A stretch of 34,127 bases of DNA. Origin: Clostridiales bacterium DTU053. Its GTDB lineage: Bacteria > Bacillota > Clostridia > Oscillospirales > Acutalibacteraceae. Location: contig LFSO01000035.1 in assembly GCA_001512765.1 (NCBI GenBank), positions 14,767-48,893 of the forward strand. The letters run 5' to 3'. Shown here one piece after another: positions 28,099 through 34,127 of the stretch; position 1 is the stretch's first letter, and each line of letters opens with the position of its first letter. The translations under genes were made by a program, and so were the position numbers. The notes under the pieces are model-generated. The model did no database searches and was not told where the DNA came from. It saw only the letters and a program-made list of their open reading frames with translations.

Positions 28099-28425
28099 CT
28101 ACTGAACGAGCTTAATATACTTAAATTCAAGATTTGAAAGAGGGATTCCCGTTTCGTGGCTTACAATCGCCATAATAACGGCAGCGGTAGCGTCATCAAC
28201 ATCTATAAGCTCTACTTGGTTACTCGAATCTTTTGTTTCGGGAGTTTTTACGGTTTGCTGTGAGGTCGCCGCGGGAGGCTCCGGTTTTGCCGCGCTGGAA
28301 GTTTTCTTTGCGGCAGAGCCCAAAACTGCGGAAAAGAGCCTAATCAGCAAATTCAAGACAACAAGGACCAAAAAAACGCCTGTAAAACAAAACAGACCAA
28401 CCATCAGGCTTTCATAAAAAGTCAT
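28099..28425 (-). CDS. Sodium-pump decarboxylase gamma/delta-type subunit (OadG-like)
   Basis: A 108-residue protein with one N-terminal membrane helix (FYESLMVGLFCFTGVFLVLV...), a Ser/Ala/Pro-rich linker and a short C-terminal domain (DDATAAVIMAIVSHETG...YIKLV), the layout of gamma or delta subunits that hold the carboxyltransferase to the beta subunit. The start at 28425 is chosen because GGGAGGAAAC lies just before it; an open GTG at 28440 would place that ribosome site inside the gene. It heads the oadG-oadB pair, transcribed from the promoter at 28586-28614. A biotin carrier and alpha subunit are absent here. Confidence 0.85.
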   Translation of the reverse strand: MTFYESLMVGLFCFTGVFLVLVVLNLLIRLFSAVLGSAAKKTSSAAKPEPPAATSQQTVKTPETKDSSNQVELIDVDDATAAVIMAIVSHETGIPLSNLEFKYIKLVQ

Positions 28426-28518
28426 ATTGTTTCCTCCCACCTATAAATTAAGTTTGCCTCCTCCCGATTAAAAACGAGAACGCATAACTTATTTTGCATT
28501 AAATATTCTGCAATACTC

Positions 28519-28560
28519 TATAAAAACAGGGTGAAAGGCCTCATTGCCTCACCCAATGAA
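28519..28560 (-). promoter_or_regulatory. Possible attenuator in the oadG-oadB leader
   Basis: In the minus-strand leader GGGTGAGGC (28546-28554) pairs with GCC-TT-TCACCC (28529-28539) around AATGAG, followed by TGTTTTTATA, an imperfect terminator-like hairpin 5' of the coding region. The overlapping TTCATTG (28554-28560) can pair instead with CAATGAG (28540-28546), which would break the terminator. This suggests attenuation of the decarboxylase genes. Confidence 0.5.
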
Positions 28561-28585
28561 AGAAATTATCCCATTTTTTGTTAAA

Positions 28586-28614
28586 TTTATAACACATTTT
28601 AGATTAATTGTCAA
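28586..28614 (-). promoter_or_regulatory. Promoter of oadG-oadB
   Basis: On the minus strand TTGACA (28609-28614), a 17-base spacer, TATAAA (28586-28591). Transcription would start near 28579, giving a leader of about 150 bases that contains the possible attenuator. Confidence 0.8.
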
Positions 28615-28783
28615 TCCCAATGCAATCAAAATTTAAAAAAAATATTTTTCTCTATTGACAAATTAACACCTAAGCAACTTTTAATTTTAACTTTTAATAG
28701 CGAAACTACTCATAATTTGATTTTTTATGCTGGCCATTATAAAATAGGTTTAATCCTATCAAAAACACTAAAAAATTAAATAA

Positions 28784-28811
28784 TTGACCTTTAACAGAAT
28801 AATGGTATAAT
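28784..28811 (+). promoter_or_regulatory. Promoter of the surface-polymer operon
   Basis: TTGACC (28784-28789), a 16-base spacer and TATAAT (28806-28811), about 100 bases before the flippase start. No regulatory hairpin was noticed in the short leader. Confidence 0.7.
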
Positions 28812-28914
28812 TATGCTGTTGTGTTTCGAGAATTGATGTTCTTCTGTACTGCGCCGCATTCAAGTCAACAGTACAGACAATATTATAGAGACGGATTTAT
28901 ATAAGCGGTGGATT

Positions 28915-30210
28915 ATGCAATATAAAAACAAGGTCGTAAAAAACAGCGCATGGATAATTGCCTGTAAAGTAGCGCAGTCTGTAATTGGCCTTGTCGTTTC
29001 AATGTTTACGGCAAGGTATCTCGGTCCCTCCAATTACGGACTGATTAACTATGCCTCCTCTTTGGTAGCGTTTTTCGTGCCTTTAATGTATTTGGGACTT
29101 AACTCAATACTTGTGCAGGAAATAGTCATAAAGCCTCAAAAGGAAGGCGAAACCTTGGGTACAGCCCTAACAATGTCCCTAGTCTCAAGCCTTTTTTGCA
29201 TACTGGGCGTCTTTGCGTTTACGACAATTGTCAATGCGGGCGAAAAAGATACAATCATAGTCTGCGTTCTTTACAGTATACTCTTGATATTCCAGGCTGT
29301 TGAAGCGCTGCAGTACTGGTTCCAGGCAAAGCTGATGTCAAAATACACTTCGCTTACAATGTTCGCAGCCTATATAATCACCGCGCTGTATAAGATTTTC
29401 CTTCTCGCTTCAAAGAAAAGCATTTACTGGTTTGCTGTTTCAAATGCCCTTGATTTTGCTATTATTGCGGTTGTGCTGCTTTTCATATATAAAAGACTCG
29501 GCACACAAAAGCTGTCATTCTCGCCGGATACCGCAAAGCTCCTTTTTTCAAAAAGCAGATACTATATCGTATCAAGCATGATGGTTGTTGTTTTCGGTCA
29601 AATAGACCGAGTCATGCTGAAGCTCATGATAGATGAAAAGGCAGTGGGACTCTATTCCGCCGCCGTAGCCTCCGCGGGAGTGACATACTTTGTTTTCGCC
29701 GCTATTATCGACTCATTCAGACCCGTGATTTTTGAGAGCAAAAAGGCGGACCACGCTTCATTCGAAAAGAATGTATCAAGGCTTTACTCCATAATCATAT
29801 ACTTTGCCCTTGTGCAGTCCGCAGGTATTGCGCTTTTCGCCGAGCTTGTGGTAAAAATACTTTACGGAGAGCAGTACCTCGCGTCAATTCCCGCCCTGCG
29901 CATAATCGTTTGGTATCTTGCTTTTTCCCACATGGGCTCGGTCCGCAACATCTGGATACTCGCGGAGGGCAAATACAAAGTTCTTTGGATTATAAACCTT
30001 TGCGGCGCTCTTACAAATGTGATTCTAAATCTCATATTCATCCCCCTTTGGGGCATCAACGGAGCGGCGCTCACGGCTTTGATAACGCAGATTTTCACAA
30101 ACTTTATATTAGGTTATATAATAAAGCCCATAAGACGCAACAACACCCTTTTGTTAAAAGGCTTGAACCCCAATATCTTGATAGAACTGGTTAGGAAGAA
30201 GGATGTATAG
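28915..30210 (+). CDS. Wzx-type polysaccharide flippase (MOP superfamily)
   Basis: A 431-residue membrane protein with about 12-14 hydrophobic segments, beginning with the family's VVKNSAWIIACKVAQSVIGLVVSMFTARYLGPSNYGLINYA pattern (first 45 residues). It should move lipid-linked glycan or polymer repeat units across the membrane. Further marks are FGQIDRVMLKLMIDEKAVGLYSAA in the centre and GALTNVILNLIFIPLWGINGAALT near the end. AGCGGTGG lies just before the ATG. It leads a four-gene operon; its last 8 bases overlap the licD gene. No glycosyltransferase or polymerase is next to it, so the exported substrate is unclear. Confidence 0.9.
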   Translation: MQYKNKVVKNSAWIIACKVAQSVIGLVVSMFTARYLGPSNYGLINYASSLVAFFVPLMYLGLNSILVQEIVIKPQKEGETLGTALTMSLVSSLFCILGVFAFTTIVNAGEKDTIIVCVLYSILLIFQAVEALQYWFQAKLMSKYTSLTMFAAYIITALYKIFLLASKKSIYWFAVSNALDFAIIAVVLLFIYKRLGTQKLSFSPDTAKLLFSKSRYYIVSSMMVVVFGQIDRVMLKLMIDEKAVGLYSAAVASAGVTYFVFAAIIDSFRPVIFESKKADHASFEKNVSRLYSIIIYFALVQSAGIALFAELVVKILYGEQYLASIPALRIIVWYLAFSHMGSVRNIWILAEGKYKVLWIINLCGALTNVILNLIFIPLWGINGAALTALITQIFTNFILGYIIKPIRRNNTLLLKGLNPNILIELVRKKDV

Positions 30211-31033
30211 CTTGAGCGATAAAAAACTTTTCACCTTGAGTGAACTGCAGGATGTCTTATACGATATGCTGAAGGCATTCGCGGAGTTCTGCGATGAAAA
30301 CGACCTGCGCTACTACCTTTACGGCGGCACCCTTTTGGGAGCAGTGCGCCATCAGGGTTTTATCCCTTGGGATGACGATGTGGATGTGGCTATGCCAAGA
30401 CCCGATTATGAGCGCTTTATAGAGCTTACCAAGAACTCTCCGTGGGAGTATTACGCGGTCTGCCAGTACACCCAGCCCTTTATAAAGATGGTAGATACCA
30501 GAACCGTAATGGAGGAGCGACAGCTTAGAGATGAGCTGGGAATGCAAAGCGCCTTTATAGACATATTCCCCATTGACGGTCTGCCCGAGTCCGGGGAGGA
30601 AAGGCAAAAGCATTTCAGAAAGCTTGCCATCTTAAAGCAGTGCCTTTATTTCAGCATTTTTGATATTAAAAAAATTAAAAGCAGCAATTTCCTCAAAAGA
30701 ATTGCTCATACAATGATATATATAGCTTTTTCTAAAATTGACTACAAAAAAATCAGAGACGCCATTGCAGAAGAGGCAAAAAGATATCCTTATGAAACTT
30801 CCGAATATGTTTCTGTCGGAATCTGGGGCAAGGCTGAAAGGGATTTGAATAAAAAAGAGGATTTGGAGAAGAGAATCCGACTCAAATTCAGAGATTCTTA
30901 CCTTTGGTGCCAAGGAAATTACGATGAGAGCTTAAGACTTAAATACGGCGACTATATGCAGCTGCCTCCCGAAGACAAAAGGCAACCGTTCCACGGGATT
31001 TATTATTGGAAAAAGGAGAATGATAAAGGATGA
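30203..31033 (+). CDS. LicD-family phosphotransferase
   Basis: A 276-residue protein of the LicD/FKRP nucleotidyltransferase-fold family, which transfers phosphocholine or other phospho-alcohols from a CDP-activated donor to surface glycans. The signature YLYGGTLLGAVRHQGFIPWDDDVDVAMPR spans about residues 34-62, with the metal-binding DDD-V-D acidic cluster. The next gene is a cytidylyltransferase that would make such a CDP donor, a strong contextual match. It overlaps the flippase gene by 8 bases and the next gene by ATGA. Whether the group added is choline, glycerol phosphate or something else cannot be read from the sequence. Confidence 0.9.
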   Translation: MYSLSDKKLFTLSELQDVLYDMLKAFAEFCDENDLRYYLYGGTLLGAVRHQGFIPWDDDVDVAMPRPDYERFIELTKNSPWEYYAVCQYTQPFIKMVDTRTVMEERQLRDELGMQSAFIDIFPIDGLPESGEERQKHFRKLAILKQCLYFSIFDIKKIKSSNFLKRIAHTMIYIAFSKIDYKKIRDAIAEEAKRYPYETSEYVSVGIWGKAERDLNKKEDLEKRIRLKFRDSYLWCQGNYDESLRLKYGDYMQLPPEDKRQPFHGIYYWKKENDKG

Positions 31034-31446
31034 CCATAGGCTACACAGCAGGCGTTTTTGACTTGTTCCATATAGGTCATCTGAACCTGCTTAAAAACGC
31101 AAAGGGGATGTGTGACAAGCTGATTGTGGGAGTAACCGCCGATGAGCTGGTTACATACAAGGGCAAGCGCGCGGTTATTCCTTTCCATGACCGCATAGAG
31201 ATTGTGCGCAGCATTAAGTATGTTGACGCCGCGGTTGCTCAGTACGACATGGATAAGCTAACCATGTGCAAAAAGCTGGGCGCGTCAATTCTTTTTGTGG
31301 GCGACGATTGGTACGGAACCGAAAAGTGGGAGAACTACGAAAAGGAATTTGCCGAGGCCGGCATAAAAATTATATATTTCCCCTATACGCAAGGAGTATC
31401 ATCCACAAAGATTACCCAGGCGATTAATTTGCTTCGCAGCGAATGA
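31030..31446 (+). CDS. Cytidylyltransferase, glycerol-3-phosphate type (TagD-like)
   Basis: A 138-residue member of the small nucleotidyltransferase family with GVFDLFHIGHLNLLK (HxGH motif, about residues 8-22), HDRIEIVRSIKYVD, VGDDWYGTEKW and the ISSTKI-like GVSSTKI near the C-terminus. These features fit glycerol-3-phosphate cytidylyltransferase (TagD/GCT), which makes CDP-glycerol from CTP; related enzymes use other phospho-alcohols. Its ATG overlaps the licD stop, so donor synthesis and transfer are coupled. No TagF-type polymerase is present in the window. Confidence 0.85.
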   Translation: MTIGYTAGVFDLFHIGHLNLLKNAKGMCDKLIVGVTADELVTYKGKRAVIPFHDRIEIVRSIKYVDAAVAQYDMDKLTMCKKLGASILFVGDDWYGTEKWENYEKEFAEAGIKIIYFPYTQGVSSTKITQAINLLRSE

Positions 31447-31455
31447 GGTGATACG

Positions 31456-32505
31456 GTGACTGCCGACAAACGGTTTTGTTCCAGCTCATTTTTAATGTAC
31501 AGAACAATTACCGATGAAACCAAGACTTTCAAAGAAGGCGTAAAACCCAGACTCTTTAAGCCGGATTTTGAGCGCGAACCTATTGAAAACAGCTTTCAGC
31601 TTGAAGAGTCGCTGAAACGGCAAGTAAAAAAAGCAGTCTCAGACGGTAAGGCGGCACTGGCCCTTAGCGGTGGCATTGATTCCGCCATTTTGGCAAGATT
31701 TATGCCAAAGAGCTCAACAGCCTATACCTTTAAATGCGTTGTGCCCGGAGTTCAAGTCATTGACGAAACTCTCGCAGCCGCAAGAATTGCAGAGGAGTGC
31801 GGCTTGAAGCACAAAATTGTGGAGATTTATTGGGAGGATTTCGAGCAGTATGCGCCGCTTCTCATGGCCCATAAAGGCGCGCCGATTCACTCCATAGAGG
31901 TTCAGATTTACAAAGCGGGACTCAAAGCTAAAGAGGACGGCTTTGAAAGGTTGATTTTCGGTGAAAGCGCGGACTGTCTGTACGGCGGTCACGACAAATT
32001 GCTTTCAAGGGATTGGACGGTCGGGGAGTTCATAGACCGCTACTCCTATGTAAGACCCTACATGGCATTAAAGGATTTCGTTATGGTAACGGAGCCCGTC
32101 GCAAAACATGCCAAGGACGGTTTTGTGGATGTCCATGGATTCCTCAGCGATGTTTACTTTAAGGAGAGCGTCGGCTCATATATTAACGCCCTTCAGGCTA
32201 CGGGCGTCGAATTCTTCAGCCCCTATGTAAATACCTATTTAAACGCAAAGTTCGATATTGAAAGAGTCCGCAGGGGAGACGGCAAGTACCTTGTAAGAGA
32301 AGTTTTCAAAAGGCTTTATGAGAATTTTGAAATACCCGAAAAAATCCCCATGCCCAGACCCACTAACGAATGGCTAAAAAACTGGAGCGGTCCCAAACGG
32401 GACGAATTCTGGCCAAACTGCACGGTAAACATGACAGGCGACCAAAAATGGCTTGTCCTTTGCCTCGAATGGTTCCTAAACCTTTTAGATGATGGAAAAA
32501 TATAA
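31456..32505 (+). CDS. Stand-alone asparagine-synthase-like PP-loop ATPase
   Basis: A 349-residue protein with the ATP-pyrophosphatase loop ALSGGIDSAILA (about residues 67-78) and a second family motif FGESADCLYGGHDKL (about 169-183), as in the C-terminal synthetase domain of AsnB. There is no N-terminal glutaminase domain and no N-terminal catalytic Cys, so it cannot use glutamine on its own. Enzymes of this fold adenylate a carboxylate or carbonyl and then form an amide or related bond. The GTG start is preceded by GAGGTG. Placed after LicD and TagD, it may modify a surface-glycan residue, but no substrate can be assigned. Confidence 0.75.
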   Translation: MTADKRFCSSSFLMYRTITDETKTFKEGVKPRLFKPDFEREPIENSFQLEESLKRQVKKAVSDGKAALALSGGIDSAILARFMPKSSTAYTFKCVVPGVQVIDETLAAARIAEECGLKHKIVEIYWEDFEQYAPLLMAHKGAPIHSIEVQIYKAGLKAKEDGFERLIFGESADCLYGGHDKLLSRDWTVGEFIDRYSYVRPYMALKDFVMVTEPVAKHAKDGFVDVHGFLSDVYFKESVGSYINALQATGVEFFSPYVNTYLNAKFDIERVRRGDGKYLVREVFKRLYENFEIPEKIPMPRPTNEWLKNWSGPKRDEFWPNCTVNMTGDQKWLVLCLEWFLNLLDDGKI

Positions 32506-32520
32506 TCAACCAACAAATTC

Positions 32521-32548
32521 AGGCGGTAACCCCGCCTTATTTTTTTTC
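32521..32548 (+). terminator. Terminator of the surface-polymer operon
   Basis: AGGCGG (32521-32526) pairs with CCGCCT (32532-32537) around TAACC, followed by TATTTTTTTT. It ends the four-gene operon. Confidence 0.85.
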
Positions 32549-32580
32549 CTTGTTTAATGGCCCAGAACAGTAAATAACAC

Positions 32581-32630
32581 ATAACCTCTTTCCGGCATAT
32601 TTATGTATTAGCAAAAATGAAAGAGGTTAT
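32581..32630 (+). repeat. 12-bp inverted repeat that would mask a ribosome site
   Basis: ATAACCTCTTTC (32581-32592) and GAAAGAGGTTAT (32619-32630) are perfect inverted repeats separated by 26 bases. The right arm contains the ribosome-binding sequence AAAGAGG of the jelly-roll gene starting at 32635, so a folded transcript would hide it. Confidence 0.75.
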
Positions 32631-32634
32631 AAAT

Positions 32635-33595
32635 ATGGCAAACATCTTACTTTAGGTTCAAAAGAATAATATAGATCCCGTAGATAACAACAATAACATT
32701 GTCTTTGATGAAACAGTAGTCACAGAAGGAAATATTTCATATAGCGACTTAAGCGGCGTAGTGACAATAGAGGAGGAAGGGCTGTATCTGGTTGACTGGT
32801 ATGTGGTTACCCAGTCCGCTCCCGGTGTTACAAGCGTATCTTTCAATCTGGTTACAGGCGATGGCCAGGTTTTTGAATCCAACATGCCCACCAAAACGGG
32901 AATAATGAGCGGTCTTGCGATAATCAATGTCGCAGTTCTTCCGTTTACAATTCAGCTTGTCAATCAATCCAATACTACCGTTTACTTCTCAAACGCCGTT
33001 GGAGCAAAGGCAAATCTGCGTATAGTCAGACTTGACCATCTTATTCCCGACAACAGCCGCTGCTTCGCTATGGACCAGCTTTCTTTCGTCATGAAGCAGT
33101 TGGCTGATGCTTATTCGGGCGAGAATATCAGAATCTTTACCCACATTTTCGGAGTCATCGACAACACCCTTTACGGGTATTATCAGGCTCCCGGCACCTC
33201 ATCATCGCCGCTCCTGCTTATCAGTGACCCGCTCAATGCGTTAAACTTAAACCATCTTGTTGCTTTATACTTTTTTAATGTTCCCTATGATGAATTCATC
33301 ACCTTCCTTCAGCCCCCGGACCCCTTCCCCCCAGAACTGCGATACGGACCTTATCAAAAACATTCACGACTTTCTTTCCGTCGGAGACAATATTTCGTTC
33401 CTGGCAGGTCCGAATATAAGCGGTTCGGGAGATATTATTAAAAACGAATACGGATTGCTTGTCTTGGGCGATGATACCTCATCGCTCTATTTGCCGACCC
33501 CGAATTTGACAGTAATAAGCATTGAGTCAAACGGAGAAGATTTTGCGGGAAGAAGCAGCAAGGGCCACAGACCTTTGATAATCGAAACAAAATAA
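32635..33595 (+). pseudogene. BclA-like (TNF/C1q jelly-roll) surface or spore protein, broken twice
   Basis: Related by eye to BclA C-terminal jelly-roll proteins of clostridial surfaces or exosporium: NNIDPVDNNNNIVFDETVVTEGNISY, then VTIEEEGLYLVDWYVVTQ and QLVNQSNTTVYFSNAVGAKANLRIVRL (about the first 130 residues), followed by a region with no recognised domain. Two lesions are seen. Codon 7 is TAG (32653-32655) inside an otherwise continuous frame; one C-to-T change from CAG would explain it. At a run of six C (33327-33332) the frame moves by one base, and the sensible C-terminus (NCDTDLIKNIHDFLSVGDNI... ending RPLIIETK) continues in another frame, as if one C were inserted. The start at 32635 is preceded by AAAGAGG. 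A fragment could start inside at 32761. Confidence 0.75.
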
Positions 33596-33597
33596 AA

Positions 33598-33630
33598 ATA
33601 GAGCCTGCGTCCATAAACCGCAGGCTCTAT
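33598..33630 (-). terminator. Terminator between the two convergent jelly-roll genes
   Basis: ATAGAGCCTGCG (33598-33609) and CGCAGGCTCTAT (33619-33630) form a perfect 12-bp stem with a 9-base loop. The minus-strand tail TTTTTATTTTG makes it a good terminator for the gene at 33635-33992; the plus-side tail is weaker. Confidence 0.85.
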
Positions 33631-33634
33631 TCTC

Positions 33635-33992
33635 TTACATAATCTGCTGAACCGAAAGTCTCGCTCCAATACCAAAGGATGGTAAGTTGAAGGTACTGTC
33701 GGGAACTGAAGTCATTGCCAGAGTCAGATGTTCTCCTGCGTTCAGCTCCACAAAATTCGACAGCGAGAAGGTTACCGATTCATTTGCGGACAGGGTTTCT
33801 TCCTGGTACATATTTGACATGGAGAAACCGCTGTTTCTGACTCCCAGAGATATGGCGGCGCCAACATTTGGTTTGCCCATGACCATTGCGTCAACGCGGT
33901 AAATACCCCGCTGGATTATTGTAATAGCGTTGGGGTTTGTCATGAAATCCACGCCGGAAGAATCGCTTGACTGTAAATCTTACCTTCTTCAT
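33635..33992 (-). pseudogene. Small jelly-roll protein with a one-base frameshift near its start
   Basis: About 119 codons if repaired. The body reads GIYRVDAMVMGKPNVGAAIS, SNMYQEETLSANESVTFSL and GAGEHLT-like strands ending ARLSVQQIM, similar in style to the jelly-roll part of the neighbouring gene. The body frame has no ATG before an in-frame TAA; GTG at 33952 is the first start-like codon and lacks a clear ribosome site. An ATG at 33992, preceded by TAGGTTAA, is in another frame. Removing one base of the TT pair at 33980-33981 (AA on the coding strand) joins them as MKKVDLQSSDSSGVDFMTN. It is read as a frameshifted gene, with true decay and sequencing error both possible. Confidence 0.6.
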
Positions 33993-34016
33993 TTAACCTA
34001 GTTTAGCCTAATTTAT

Positions 34017-34042
34017 AAAAGCCCGATTTTACGGGCTTTTTT
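34017..34042. terminator. Bidirectional hairpin terminator near the window end
   Basis: AAAAGCCCG (34017-34025) pairs with CGGGCTTTT (34032-34040) around ATTTTA, with T-rich sequence on either side. It lies upstream of the small jelly-roll gene and probably ends a transcript entering from beyond the window. Nothing else was recognised in 34043-34127. Confidence 0.75.
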
Positions 34043-34127
34043 GGCCTTTCTGCTGGTATAATTTCCCTGCTGGTTTAGTCTTTTCTAATGTAATTCAATT
34101 GTTATTGCATTACAAATTGCATTACTG

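Larger units (their letters stand above)
28426..28914. other. Divergent AT-rich intergenic region
   Basis: 489 bases between the decarboxylase operon and the surface-polymer operon. It contains the oadG leader and promoter (minus) and the flippase promoter (plus). The middle, roughly 28615-28780, is very AT-rich and shows no gene, no repeat and no recognised operator. Confidence 0.7.

Overview
The window looks like a chromosomal segment of an anaerobic, gut-type Firmicute of class Clostridia, probably near the Oscillospiraceae or Ruminococcaceae. This is inferred from gene content and protein style, not from a marker gene. The clues are a DapL-type lysine pathway, a type III glutamine synthetase, a split glutamate synthase operon, an AgrC/AgrA-like two-component pair, sodium-pump decarboxylase subunits and BclA-like jelly-roll proteins. 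No rRNA, tRNA, CRISPR array, transposase or phage gene was seen.

Layout. 68-1231 is serA, ending in a terminator. 1429-5045 (minus) is a biosynthetic run pyrG-dapF-dapL. 5197-8737 (minus) is gdhA followed by the type III glutamine synthetase glnN. Divergent from gdhA, 9103-15948 (plus) is a long nitrogen-assimilation operon: a three-piece glutamate synthase (amidotransferase, FMN/Fe-S and GXGXG subunits) interleaved with a poly-Fe-S protein and an FAD/NAD oxidoreductase, then a type I glutamine synthetase, then an ANTAR RNA-binding regulator. 16017-18009 (minus) is a LytTR regulator and a sensor kinase whose reading frame is broken. 18367-24406 holds a small lipoprotein and a 1766-residue modular surface protein. 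24544-26861 holds a PfkB sugar kinase and an ion transporter. 26904-28425 (minus) holds the beta and gamma subunits of a sodium-pump decarboxylase. 28915-32505 is a surface-polymer operon (flippase, LicD, cytidylyltransferase, PP-loop enzyme). The last 1.5 kb holds two jelly-roll genes, both with broken frames.

The most interesting feature is a coherent nitrogen regulatory circuit written in RNA. The leaders of gdhA, of the glutamate synthase operon and of glnN each carry a hairpin with a six-base loop having A at position 1 and G at position 4. In each case it overlaps, and excludes, an intrinsic terminator. This is the layout expected of ANTAR-dependent antitermination. The only ANTAR protein in the window lies immediately after glnA, in the operon one of these leaders would control, and its receiver domain lacks the phosphoacceptor aspartate. 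If it acts on these leaders, one unusual regulator would control all the ammonium-assimilation enzymes present here, together with its own synthesis.

Three genes carry single-base indels (sensor kinase, both jelly-roll genes) and one of them also has an in-frame TAG. These could be real decay, phase variation at short homopolymers, or assembly errors; the sequence alone cannot decide.
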